Below, piece after piece: positions 8,791-17,061 of a DNA stretch of 64,000 bases. The stretch comes from CATOSP01 sp965204715. Its GTDB lineage: Bacteria > Chloroflexota > Dehalococcoidia > Lucifugimonadales > UBA3495. Position numbers and translations under genes: made by a program. The notes beneath the pieces were generated by a model. The model was not told the DNA's origin and did not search any database. It saw only the letters and a list, made by a program, of their open reading frames with translations. The stretch covers positions 4,030,001 through 4,094,000 of the forward strand of contig OZ242009.1 of assembly GCA_965204715.1 (NCBI GenBank), written 5' to 3'. The stretch's first letter is position 1. Each line of letters begins with the position of its first letter.

Positions 8791-9297
8791 TTGATCAGGA
8801 GTCTTGGCGACAAAACCCCCAAAGTAGCCGAGACCGCATGGGTAAGCGAGTTCGCCTATGTGGTCGGCGACGTGGAAATCGGAGAGTATTGCAGCATCTG
8901 GCCCGGAGTCACCATCCGCGGCGATGGCGAGGGCAAAGTGTCCCTCGGTAATTATGTAAACGTGCAGGAAGGCTCGGTAGTCCACGGCTCGGACATGTAC
9001 ATTGAAGACTATGTGACCGTCGGCCACTGCGTCGTGGTCCACTGCGACCGGGTGGGCGAGGGTTCGCTGTTGGGCAACAACTGCACCGTATTGACTGACG
9101 TCACCCTGGGCAGGCAGTGCCTGGTGGCGGCCAACTCGGTGGTGCTGTCCGGCAGCAAAATTCCTGACCGTTCCTTTGTAACCGGAGTTCCCGGCAGCGT
9201 GAAGCGGGAGATTACAGACCGCCAGGCCAAGTCGATGCGCCATACTGCCGAGGAACTGGTGGAGCGGGCCAGGACATTCCGGGACAGCGGACTTTAA
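8791..9297 (+). CDS. gamma-carbonic anhydrase-like hexapeptide-repeat protein
   Basis: A 168-residue left-handed beta-helix protein (YrdA/PaaY/gamma-CA group). Hexapeptide turns run through ISIWPGVTIRGD-like sequence from about residue 28 to 130, and three histidines near VVHGSDM, VGHCVVV and VHCDRV fit the trimeric zinc site. Family members are carbonic anhydrases or thioesterase-like scaffolds, so the reaction is uncertain. The start is TTG 8791 after AGAGGAACG. It follows smpB by 19 bases. The stop overlaps by four bases the end of the convergent broken coiled-coil gene. Confidence 0.85.
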   Translation: MIRSLGDKTPKVAETAWVSEFAYVVGDVEIGEYCSIWPGVTIRGDGEGKVSLGNYVNVQEGSVVHGSDMYIEDYVTVGHCVVVHCDRVGEGSLLGNNCTVLTDVTLGRQCLVAANSVVLSGSKIPDRSFVTGVPGSVKREITDRQAKSMRHTAEELVERARTFRDSGL

Positions 9298-9583
9298 GCG
9301 CCGGTTGCGGGGTTTCCGTCCGGGGCTGTGGTGACTTCCTCGGCTCCGGCTCTAGGGATCGTCTGACTCAGGGGGGCGCGGGACAGCATATCGCGTATCC
9401 CTTCCATCAGTCCCTCAAGACGGGCCTGCCGCTGTTCCAACTCCGAGAGTCGCTTCTCGAAAGAGATTTGTCGTTGCTCCATGATGTCAAGGCGTCGTTC
9501 CATAGCATCAAGCCGCCCAATGCAACAACTAGGCCGGCCAACGCGACCCCAACGGTGACTGTTGCAATGACATCTGGAGTCAT
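9294..9583 (-). pseudogene. small membrane-anchored coiled-coil protein, apparently frameshifted
   Basis: Two pieces in different frames make one typical small protein. From ATG 9583 a transmembrane segment is read (MTPDVIATVTVGVALAGLVV); the second frame, with its own ATG at 9503, gives a coiled coil (MERRLDIMEQRQ..LSELEQRQARLEG) and an acidic Pro/Ala tail. The second frame continues upstream without a stop as IGRLDAMERR, keeping heptad spacing, so the natural join is near 9515-9527. Start-to-start distance is 80 bases, not a multiple of three. Either one base was gained or lost, or only the soluble 69-residue part is made. Function unknown; similar TM-plus-coiled-coil proteins are common in these genomes (recollection). 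Confidence 0.6.
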
Positions 9584-9652
9584 ACGGGCTTCCCTACATG
9601 CCAGGGGGCTTTGCCGTAAGTTCGGCCGGTCATTTCAGACCGCCCTCGCTTC

Positions 9653-10591
9653 TTAGCCCAGCCGCTCCGCGGCCGGCAGTACCCGGTCCGCCAGGTGCTC
9701 CATCACCTGCAAGGACTGGTCGATCCCATCGACCCGGAAGTCGTAGGTCAACTGGTCTATCCCCAGCTCCCGGCAGTAGTAGACGTCATCCAGGACCTCC
9801 TGGGTTGTGCCTATCATGGCCCCGCCGGTTCGGACGGACCCTCTCTCCCCGATGCCGATGTCGGTGAAGTGCAGGCTGCGCTTCAGGGATATGGTGATGG
9901 AGGCCGGGTCGCGCCCTGCGCGCTCCGTCTCCTGCCGGAGGTAAGGGAGGTTCTGCGCCACGAAGTCCGGAGTTTGCCGGGTGGTATGCCAGCAGTCCCC
10001 GTACCTGGCCGTGCGGCGGAGCGCCCTGCGAGTGTGTCCACCCACCCAGATTGGGACGTGCGGTTTCTGGACGGGCTTGGGGTAGAAGCTGATGCCGTCG
10101 AACTGGTAATACTTCCCGTGAAACTCCGGTTCCGCTTCGGTCCAGAGAATCTTGAACATCTCCAGGAACTCGTCGCTCATGGGGCCGCGGTCAGCATAGG
10201 GAACGCCCAGGGTGTCGAACTCCTTCTCCAACCAGCCCACGCCGACGCCGCATATCATCCTGCCGTTGGTCAGCACGTCCAGCGACGCGAACATCTTGGC
10301 CTGCACCACCGGGTTGCGGTAGGGCAGGATCACCACCGTGCTCCCCAGCCTGATTACGTCGGTACAAGCGGCCACATATCCCAGCAGGGTCATGGTCTCC
10401 AGGAACGGGTCTTCTGCCGGACGTGCGAAGGAACCGTCGGCGGTGTAGGGGTACTGGTCCGTACCGGCGGTGGGGAGCACGATGTGGTCCCCGGCCAGCG
10501 CCGACTCGAAACCCAGGGCTTCCGCCCGCCGCACGAACCGCTTCAGGCTATCACCATCGAGCAGTTGAGGAATGCTTAGTCCGATCTTCAT
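9653..10591 (-). CDS. LLM class F420-dependent oxidoreductase
   Basis: A luciferase-like monooxygenase-fold protein of about 312 residues, closest in appearance to the TIGR03619 F420-dependent group. It starts MKIGLSIPQLLDG and carries the characteristic stretches RLGSTVVILPYRNP, GRMICGVGVGWLEKEF and VPIWVGGHTRRALRR. Such enzymes use reduced F420 or FMN to oxidise or reduce small organic molecules. ATG 10591 gives the canonical start; a TTG at 10609 directly after GGGAGGGG would add six residues. It is transcribed singly, convergent with the frameshifted gene's neighbours. Confidence 0.87.
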   Translation of the reverse strand: MKIGLSIPQLLDGDSLKRFVRRAEALGFESALAGDHIVLPTAGTDQYPYTADGSFARPAEDPFLETMTLLGYVAACTDVIRLGSTVVILPYRNPVVQAKMFASLDVLTNGRMICGVGVGWLEKEFDTLGVPYADRGPMSDEFLEMFKILWTEAEPEFHGKYYQFDGISFYPKPVQKPHVPIWVGGHTRRALRRTARYGDCWHTTRQTPDFVAQNLPYLRQETERAGRDPASITISLKRSLHFTDIGIGERGSVRTGGAMIGTTQEVLDDVYYCRELGIDQLTYDFRVDGIDQSLQVMEHLADRVLPAAERLG

Positions 10592-10813
10592 ATCTCGTGT
10601 CCCATCCAACCCCTCCCACTCTACAGCCCCCGAACACCGCTATTTATGTCACGTTGCCGGGGCCGGAAGCGGTACAAAGGAACGCGCGACTGCGATGGGA
10701 AACCGTGTTGCAGGAGGGTGTATCTTCCTGGTCATGCGCGGGCCAGTATATCCCCGGCCACTGGTACGGTCAAAACGGCTTCACGGACCGCACGGCTAAA
10801 GCAGTAGCGTCCT

Positions 10814-11746
10814 TCACGACCCGATGCAGGCTAATCCCTGGTCCTTAATCTCCGCGATCCTCTTCTTCCCAATACCCTTGATTCGCACCAGATCGTCCAG
10901 CGATGAGAAGGGCCGGAGTTCCAGGATTTGCGCCGCCCGGCTGGGTCCGATCTGCCTGATCCTTTGTAACTCCTCCACTGGCGCTGAATTGACATCGACC
11001 TGGTCTTGGACACAGCCGTAACCACCGTGAGGGGCCACGATTGGCGCAGGTGTGGGCGTGGCAGTAGGCCACGGTGTTGGAGTCGGTACGGGAGCCGGCG
11101 TTGGGACGGGCGTCGGTGCAAATGCGGGAACCGGCGTAGGAGTGGGCCACGGTGCCGGAGTCGGGGTGGGAGTTAGCGTTGCCGTCGGAACCGGCGTTGC
11201 CGTGGGAGCAAGGAGTGGTGTCGCAGTAGACGCAGGAGTAGGAGTAGGCGTCGGCGTCGGTGTGGGGGTTGAGACAGGAGTTTCGGTGGGCGCAGGTGAT
11301 GGTGTGGGGACCGGTGTGGGCGTCGGAGTTGGAGTAACAGTCGGCGCCGGGGTTGCCGTTGGATTGGGAGCGAGGGTAGGGACGGATGTGGGCGTTGCCG
11401 CGGCCACAAGCGCGGGGGCCGGCGTGGCCACAGGCAGGACCGTTGGCGGATTAGGCGTCGGAATAGGGAGCGTCGGGGCTGGAGCTCGTTGCGGCGGCGT
11501 CCTCGTGGGCACAACGAAAATCTGTCGCGGGGCCGGCTGCGTGGGCGGAAGCGCCGGAGTCCGCTCCACAACGGACGTTATAAGGTCGGACGGGGTCGCC
11601 ACGACCGGCCCATCGCCCCTGCTTTCCAACGGCGCCAACACCGTCTCCGGAAGCGGGCTTGCGGCGGGACCGCCGCAGGCAACGACGGTCATCCACACGA
11701 GAGACAGAAGCAGAGCAACAGAGGATACCCGCCGGTGGAAAATCAG
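10814..11746 (-). CDS. Pro/Thr-rich lipoprotein with C-terminal ComEA-type helix-hairpin-helix domain
   Basis: Three parts are visible. A signal peptide (FHRRVSSVALLLSLV then TVVAC) gives a lipidated cysteine. About 150 residues of near-periodic Pro-Thr-x repeats form a long extended wall-spanning spacer. The C-terminal 65 residues form a ComEA-type helix-hairpin-helix DNA-binding domain (DVNSAPVEELQRIRQIGPS and RIKGIGKKRIAEIK). ComEA-like proteins bind incoming DNA during natural transformation. No ATG/GTG/TTG precedes the signal peptide; CTG 11746 or ATT 11743 are the only sensible starts, because GTG 11698 would leave seven residues before the cysteine. No other competence gene is nearby. 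Confidence 0.7.
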   Translation of the reverse strand: MIFHRRVSSVALLLSLVWMTVVACGGPAASPLPETVLAPLESRGDGPVVATPSDLITSVVERTPALPPTQPAPRQIFVVPTRTPPQRAPAPTLPIPTPNPPTVLPVATPAPALVAAATPTSVPTLAPNPTATPAPTVTPTPTPTPVPTPSPAPTETPVSTPTPTPTPTPTPASTATPLLAPTATPVPTATLTPTPTPAPWPTPTPVPAFAPTPVPTPAPVPTPTPWPTATPTPAPIVAPHGGYGCVQDQVDVNSAPVEELQRIRQIGPSRAAQILELRPFSSLDDLVRIKGIGKKRIAEIKDQGLACIGS

Positions 11747-11862
11747 AACCCGCCCCCATGCCCCGAATAAACGCCGCCCTGCAACCTCGTCGGCTCGAAT
11801 ATACCCTTGCCCATGTCGGCGCGCAACAACCCGCCGCTTGCGGATACCGCCTCATCAAGATG

Positions 11863-11889
11863 TTGCAGGCTTGATTTCCGTGATATAAT
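11863..11889 (+). promoter_or_regulatory. putative promoter of the HYHYGP protein gene
   Basis: A perfect TATAAT (11884-11889) lies about 90 bases before the gene at 11981. TTGCAG at 11863-11868 could be the -35 box but its spacing of 15 bases is short. The gene itself has a strong AGGAGGAG site before its GTG. Confidence 0.4.
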
Positions 11890-11980
11890 TTTCCCGGCGG
11901 TTGGCAGGGCGGGGTTTCCAGGCGATTGGCCAGATCATCTGGCCTTTGGGTTACCTCAATAAACATATAGGAGGAGAACC

Positions 11981-12850
11981 GTGGACAAGGGAGACACTGT
12001 CGTAGACGGCGGCTTGGTCGACATCGCCATGAGCTACCGCAAGGAACTCATGCCGGACCAGGGCCTTTGCATTCAAGTCTATTCGGAAATCGACGGTCAC
12101 GATACCGAGATCCTTCGCTTCGACTGTTTTGACCAGGACCCCCACTACCACTACGGGCCGGAGAACCACAACATCCGCCTGCACCTGGACAAGACCACTG
12201 CCGGAAACCCGGTAGGCTGGACTATGGACAACATCCGCAACAAGCTCCCGTCAATGGTCCGCAGGGCAGGGTATGACGCCCTCGCCGACGGTCTGGAAGC
12301 CAACCCCGTATCCCAGGCCGCGCTGGACGAGGCCGAGGCCAAGGCCCGGGACCTGTCCCGCAACGAGCGCCGCACGGTCCATCACCTGATGCCCGAGATG
12401 CTCGACGGCGACATGGTCGAGGTCGGCAACATCCGCTTCGGTCTGGAGTACCGCCACCTGGCCAACGACGAAGGCATGGCCATCCATGTACTATCCGACG
12501 TCGCCGGTCAGGAAGTGGAGCTTCTGGCCTTCGACTGCTTCGAGAAGGGTCCCCACTACCACTACGGGCCGCGCAACCAGGACGTCCGGATTTACTGGGA
12601 CGTCACCACCTCCGGCGAGACCCTGCGCTGGACCCTCGACCAGTTCAAGGCCGGCAACATCCGCAACATGATTGAGCGCGCCGGCTATCCCTCCATCGCC
12701 GCCTCGGTGGACGAAGTCCTGCTCCAGCAGACTCTCCCCGAGATCGAGCGCCGCTCCTTCGAGCTGGTCGCCCTCAACAAGGGAAGCGACCCCAAGGCTG
12801 AGCTGATGAAGGAGATCGAGTCCCTCCGCGAAAAAGTGGCCGCCCTCTAA
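11981..12850 (+). CDS. uncharacterised protein with two copies of a HYHYGP-motif domain
   Basis: A 289-residue soluble protein made of two homologous halves. Half one has FDCFDQDPHYHYGP (HYHYGP at 55-60), half two FDCFEKGPHYHYGP (192-197); in each the motif is followed by an [IV]R-x(3)-D-x-TT strand and a MVRRAGY / MIERAGY helix. The closely spaced histidines could bind a metal or form an active site, but I know no function for the family. The end is coiled-coil-like (KAELMKEIESLREKVAAL). GTG start with AGGAGGAG four bases upstream. It is a single gene with its own likely promoter and a strong terminator after it, and is GC-rich like the chromosome, unlike the island that follows. Confidence 0.85.
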   Translation: MDKGDTVVDGGLVDIAMSYRKELMPDQGLCIQVYSEIDGHDTEILRFDCFDQDPHYHYGPENHNIRLHLDKTTAGNPVGWTMDNIRNKLPSMVRRAGYDALADGLEANPVSQAALDEAEAKARDLSRNERRTVHHLMPEMLDGDMVEVGNIRFGLEYRHLANDEGMAIHVLSDVAGQEVELLAFDCFEKGPHYHYGPRNQDVRIYWDVTTSGETLRWTLDQFKAGNIRNMIERAGYPSIAASVDEVLLQQTLPEIERRSFELVALNKGSDPKAELMKEIESLREKVAAL

Positions 12851-12921
12851 CAGCCCCGGCCCGAGGATCCGGGACAAGTCCCACAAGGGCAAGCCCCGGT
12901 AGCCACCCACCAAGAACCCCA

Positions 12922-12950
12922 CGGCCCCGGACACCGGGGCCGTTTCTCTT
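12922..12950 (+). terminator. rho-independent terminator
   Basis: CGGCCCCGG (12922-12930) and CCGGGGCCG (12934-12942) form a nine-pair stem with a three-base loop, followed by TTTCTCTT. It ends the HYHYGP gene and separates it from the low-GC island starting at about 12960. Confidence 0.85.
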
Positions 12951-13017
12951 GTGGTTGTAAAACCGTTAGATTACATTATCCTTACGAGAGCCTGTTGCTC
13001 AGTGTCATCAGAACGAC

Positions 13018-14145
13018 TTGGAATATACTAAGCAACACTTAAGATCGGCGATTGCTGACTCCCTGAGAGCCCAGGGGTTTCTTGTCGATGGCGACCGTGG
13101 GCTCGCCCTTCCTAGTAGGGACAAACAGCTTATACGTCAGTTACATTCGTCGGCGATTATGCACCAGAAAGAGCGCTCCCGGCCGGGTTTGGCAAGGCAT
13201 GAAAGCCGTCTATTGACCCGGCTTGCATCTGGAGATGAAGTAAATGTCTCACGAATCTTTCCAAAGTTAATCGAAGTTTCTCCAAGGTCGGAAGATGAAC
13301 TCTTGTTCCGCTATGCGAAATTGCATTGGAGCATCCCGGTGTCATCAGGTTACGGTCGTCGTCTACGATTTCTAGTAGTGGACCAATACAACGACAAGCT
13401 AATGGGCATAATAGGTCTCGGTGATCCTGTTTTTAACTTTAAGCCAAGAGACGAGTGGATCGGTTGGAACAAGTCTGCGGCCCGAATGCGGCTGAGGCAT
13501 GTAATGGACATGTTCGTTCTGGGGTCTGTTCCGCCATACTCCTTTTTGCTTTGCGGCAAATTGACTGCACTGCTGGCTACCAGTGATGAAGTGCGGGAGT
13601 CTTTCGCAAGGAAGTATTCGGGCCGGGGATCCCTCATCTCTGGGCAAACGCATGACGGCAGACTGGCACTGTTGACGACTGCATCTGCCTTGGGGCGCTC
13701 TTCAATATACAACCGCCTGAAATTTGGAACACGCATTGCGTTCTGCTCGGTCGGTTTCACAAGAGGTTACGGTGAATTTCAATTCTCCAATGGTCTTTAT
13801 GCCGCAATCTCTGACTACGCGGCTGAAAACCTGACTCCTACTGCCAAACATGCCTCATGGGGAACCGGGTTCCGAAATCGTAGAGAAATCGTCAGAAAAG
13901 TTCTACAAAGCATAGAGTTGTCCGGGGAATTGTTGCATCATGGCGTGAGAAGAGAAGCGTTTGTTGCTCCGTTGGCCAAAAACAGTCGAGAATTCCTGAC
14001 GGGGCAGGACGACCAGTTAGTGACATTGAGGCAACCAGTGGCCGACTTGTTCGAGTACTTCCGTACGCGATGGTTGATTCCACGAAGCACGAGAGATAGC
14101 CGATACAGGCAATGGTCGCCAGAAGAATGGCGTCTCTGGAGCTAG
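13018..14145 (+). CDS. DUF4338 / DruA-like protein, first gene of a putative defence island
   Basis: A 375-residue protein whose central part (about 85-265) matches my memory of the DUF4338 family, named in the Druantia anti-phage system as DruA: LLFRYAKLHWSIPVSSGYGRR, IIGLGDPVFNFKPRDEWIGW (131-150), VPPYSFLLCGKLTALL and TTASALGRSSIYNRL (220-234). The C-terminal part (GVRREAFVAPLAKNSREFL) also looks family-like. Its biochemical role is not established to my knowledge. The start is TTG 13018; there is no clear ribosome site and no ATG or GTG in frame upstream. Base composition is clearly lower in GC than the neighbours (26 of 60 at 13261-13320, against 45 of 60 at 12301-12360), a sign of transfer. 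A NurA-like gene follows in the same frame. Confidence 0.8.
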   Translation: MEYTKQHLRSAIADSLRAQGFLVDGDRGLALPSRDKQLIRQLHSSAIMHQKERSRPGLARHESRLLTRLASGDEVNVSRIFPKLIEVSPRSEDELLFRYAKLHWSIPVSSGYGRRLRFLVVDQYNDKLMGIIGLGDPVFNFKPRDEWIGWNKSAARMRLRHVMDMFVLGSVPPYSFLLCGKLTALLATSDEVRESFARKYSGRGSLISGQTHDGRLALLTTASALGRSSIYNRLKFGTRIAFCSVGFTRGYGEFQFSNGLYAAISDYAAENLTPTAKHASWGTGFRNRREIVRKVLQSIELSGELLHHGVRREAFVAPLAKNSREFLTGQDDQLVTLRQPVADLFEYFRTRWLIPRSTRDSRYRQWSPEEWRLWS

Positions 14146-14256
14146 GGCGAGGGAATCATTGCAGATGAGTTTGCGGACCTTCCCGATGCTTTAGTCAAAG
14201 ACCTGCTTGACGTAGCCACTCCGGTCTCGGAGGCGGTCGAAGCCAGATTCCAGAAC

Positions 14257-15270
14257 TTGTTCCGTAGACGGGATAGTTTGAGGCAGAAGGCTCTACTGGG
14301 TAACCTAATCGGAAGGAAGACCGACCTGGATGTTCCGCGAGAGCCTTCCGTTTGTGCAGTAGATGGTTCCTATCAACTCCATCACCTTACCGCTCTTGAC
14401 GTATGCGCGGCGGCGGCCGTGGCGATTGAAGGAACTTCCAAGGAGGCTATCCGTTACTGGCCGGAACCGTATCACCGTCTTCTGGTTGAGGCAGTTCCCC
14501 ACGCCAGCCAGAGCCAGTTGCTCTTGCGGGGTTTGATGGTGGCAATGGAGCTAGAACTAGCCCAAGTTGCTCCGCATGACTTGGTTATGATGGATGGCGC
14601 ATTCGGCTCACTCTTGATTTATTTGAACCAAGGCTTGTCCAACATCGATCCTGTGGACAGTACGTTAGCGTCGCATTTGAAACGCCGGTGGCGCGACGAG
14701 CTGTTGTCAACTCGGCTTCTGAGGCTGCTTCGCAGTGACAAGACCATCGCCCTTCCCAAATACACTTCCCGGAACGAACTGGGCGGAATGTTAGGACTTG
14801 ACGAACCAGGCACCCTTGATGGACGAACTCTGGCGACCCTGTTTCTTGATCCAGGGGAATATACGAGACCGTTGGAAGTCTATTCCGAGGATTTTCATCT
14901 TCCAGACACATACTGCTCCACCGAGGAAATGTCTGACATCAACAATGCGATGAGATCCATAAGGGTAATATACTATCGCCCCTACCCTTGGGTTCCTGCG
15001 CTGCGTATCGAGATTCCTGGACCAATCGCGAATAGCGCTACCAGGCTTTCGATAGCGTTAGAAGGCATATACCGGCAATACTTTACTCCGGCAGTCTTGG
15101 AACCGTATCCGCTTTTTCTCGCGGACAGAATGGTCAAGAGCCTGGGCGCGGGAGTTAACGTGATTGAACAGACAGTCTCGCAACAGGTAGTTGAACGGGG
15201 AACGGACCTAGAGTTATCTATGCTATTGTTGCAGAACTACCGCACGGAAGGCGGTCGAGGGGGAGTGTAA
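14257..15270 (+). CDS. nurA: NurA-like nuclease
   Basis: A NurA-domain protein: VCAVDGSYQ with catalytic-type D36, D48 in TALDVC, D113 in VMMDGAFGS, and the C-terminal YPLFLADRMVKS with D290. NurA is a 5'-3' nuclease that works with the HerA hexamer on DNA ends. The first conventional start is TTG 14257, but the frame is open back to 14146, directly after the TAG of the DUF4338 gene and in the same frame, adding a helix-forming stretch (ADEFADLPDALVKDLL). ATT 14158 after GCGAGGGA is an alternative start. The stop overlaps the herA start as TAATG, so the two are translationally coupled. Low GC like the rest of the island. Confidence 0.82.
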   Translation: MFRRRDSLRQKALLGNLIGRKTDLDVPREPSVCAVDGSYQLHHLTALDVCAAAAVAIEGTSKEAIRYWPEPYHRLLVEAVPHASQSQLLLRGLMVAMELELAQVAPHDLVMMDGAFGSLLIYLNQGLSNIDPVDSTLASHLKRRWRDELLSTRLLRLLRSDKTIALPKYTSRNELGGMLGLDEPGTLDGRTLATLFLDPGEYTRPLEVYSEDFHLPDTYCSTEEMSDINNAMRSIRVIYYRPYPWVPALRIEIPGPIANSATRLSIALEGIYRQYFTPAVLEPYPLFLADRMVKSLGAGVNVIEQTVSQQVVERGTDLELSMLLLQNYRTEGGRGGV

Positions 15271-17027
15271 TGCAACTGGATATCCGTCAAGACATAGCGG
15301 TTATCGGCAGCCCGTCGACCAACACCGAAATTACCGCTGACCTATTGCTTGAAGCCACCGAAGAACGGGTAGTGGGTGCGCTGGTGGCTTTCGACGCTTC
15401 GCAAAACGGATCGCCCGTCAAGTCCGTGGGGCAGATAGTTGGGATTGAACTCAAGAACCGCTGGCATGAAGATTCGGTATTCAGAAATCTGATCAAGCGG
15501 ACAGGCGACATCCCTCCCATCACGAACCGTCAGGATACGCGGACGGCCAACCTCGTCGTCGGTGCCACGTTTAAGAAGGACGGTGAAGAGTATGAGCCGG
15601 ACGTCTTGGGAATGGTGCCTCCCACTGGCACGAGAGTCGTCAGAGTAAATCAGGGTCTATTGGATTCTCTGCTATACCTATACCAGGAGGAGATATTTTA
15701 CCTCGGCAATGCGTATGCGAATGACGTTTACTACCCTATGTGGTTCAAACACTTCGGCTCAGGTCCCAGAGGAGCAGGGGAAGCCTACCACATCGGCGTG
15801 TTTGGGAAGACGGGTTCTGGCAAGTCAGGCTTGGCCAAGATGCTGTTACTGGCCTACGCTAGACATCAAGAGTTAGGGGTCTTGGTAATCGACCCGCAAG
15901 GTGAGTTCTACAACGAACTGAATGGGACGCGAATTGGTGAGCAAGGTCTGGAAGTTGACGCAATCTTGAGAGGGATTGGGAGAAAAATTGAGCGTTATAG
16001 GATAGCCGATATTCGCTTGGATGAATGGGAGTTGCTGAAAGAGCTTTTGTTGGACACCGGATTCTTTCGCCAAGAACTCAGCATTGGTACGTCAGAAATT
16101 GCCGAGATCGCTGCGGATCGTGGAGTCCAAAGACTCAGGAATGACAATGCCATACGTCTCGACACCGTATGCAACCCAGATGCCATGCGAAAGTTCCTGG
16201 AAGCTATCAGTAACGGAGCGGATCGAATCTATTCTGGGCCGAGCTATGTAAAACGACTCCAAGATAGAGTTGCTGAAGTATTGAGGGACAGAGTAGATGA
16301 GGTGTTCGATACCTACTGGAAACCCGTAACCGAGCTTTTTTCACCGGGTGATGAAAAGAAGAGTGTGTTCGGCATAGTGGGAGACATCATGGGTGCAGGA
16401 GCGAGTGGGAATACGAGACCGGTGGTCGTTATCGACATCTCGCAGAGGGGAAATTCTCGAATTTGGAATGAAGAGCTTCAGAGCAGGATATTGACCAGAA
16501 TTGTCAATGCTCTGGTCGTTCGCTCGTCAGAAACCCTATCACAAGCTCAAGGTGCCAATGTGCTTGTCATCTTGGACGAAGCTCATAGGCACGCGCCTTC
16601 CGGAAATCTGGAGAGAGGCTCACAGAGCGAACATCTGCGCAGCAATCTGAGGAGGGCAGTCCGAGAAACTCGGAAGTACGGTTTGGGATGGATGCTCATT
16701 AGCCAAACCCTCGGCGGAATCGACACTGAGATTCTTCAGCAGCTTAGCTCGATGTTCTTCGGGTTTGGGTTAGCCCTAGGGGATGAATATCGGAAGTTGC
16801 GAGAACTGGCGGGCGGGGACGAACGGGCGATGGAACTTTATCAGTCATTCCGCAATCCACAAAATGCACCACGACGAAATCTCAAAGAGTTCCCGTTCAT
16901 GGCCATCGGCCCGATTTCTCCGCTCTCGTTTAGCGGTCGCCCCATCTTCTTCTCGGCTTTCCAAGACCCGGAGAAATACTTGACTTCCAATAGACTAGCG
17001 GCTCAGTTGAGCTTGGCTGGCGTGTGA
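15270..17027 (+). CDS. herA: HerA-family ATPase / DNA translocase
   Basis: A 585-residue HerA/FtsK-type ATPase. Residues 1-150 form a HAS-barrel-like N-terminal region; the Walker A motif GKTGSGKS is at 179-186, VLVIDPQGEF at 204-213, Walker B VLVILDEAH at 431-439 with D436-E437, and the LISQTLGGID sensor-like segment follows. HerA hexamers pump DNA and activate partner nucleases; the partner here is the coupled NurA-like gene just upstream (one-base overlap, GGGGGAG before the ATG). In bacteria, HerA plus a nuclease is a recurring anti-phage pair. The gene is the last of the low-GC island; a convergent glycosyltransferase gene begins 34 bases later. Confidence 0.9.
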   Translation: MQLDIRQDIAVIGSPSTNTEITADLLLEATEERVVGALVAFDASQNGSPVKSVGQIVGIELKNRWHEDSVFRNLIKRTGDIPPITNRQDTRTANLVVGATFKKDGEEYEPDVLGMVPPTGTRVVRVNQGLLDSLLYLYQEEIFYLGNAYANDVYYPMWFKHFGSGPRGAGEAYHIGVFGKTGSGKSGLAKMLLLAYARHQELGVLVIDPQGEFYNELNGTRIGEQGLEVDAILRGIGRKIERYRIADIRLDEWELLKELLLDTGFFRQELSIGTSEIAEIAADRGVQRLRNDNAIRLDTVCNPDAMRKFLEAISNGADRIYSGPSYVKRLQDRVAEVLRDRVDEVFDTYWKPVTELFSPGDEKKSVFGIVGDIMGAGASGNTRPVVVIDISQRGNSRIWNEELQSRILTRIVNALVVRSSETLSQAQGANVLVILDEAHRHAPSGNLERGSQSEHLRSNLRRAVRETRKYGLGWMLISQTLGGIDTEILQQLSSMFFGFGLALGDEYRKLRELAGGDERAMELYQSFRNPQNAPRRNLKEFPFMAIGPISPLSFSGRPIFFSAFQDPEKYLTSNRLAAQLSLAGV

Positions 17028-17061
17028 CCAGATCCTGGCGGAAGTTTCCCGAATAACTAAG

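Noticed and set aside
11052..11500. Tandem six-base periodicity as a DNA repeat array, and long plus-strand Gly/Val-rich frame across it
   Set aside because: It is the coding strand complement of the Pro/Thr linker of the minus-strand lipoprotein; the plus-strand frame is a shadow.
13018..17027. Complete Druantia system
   Set aside because: The large DruE helicase and other Druantia proteins are absent; only the DUF4338 component is shared.
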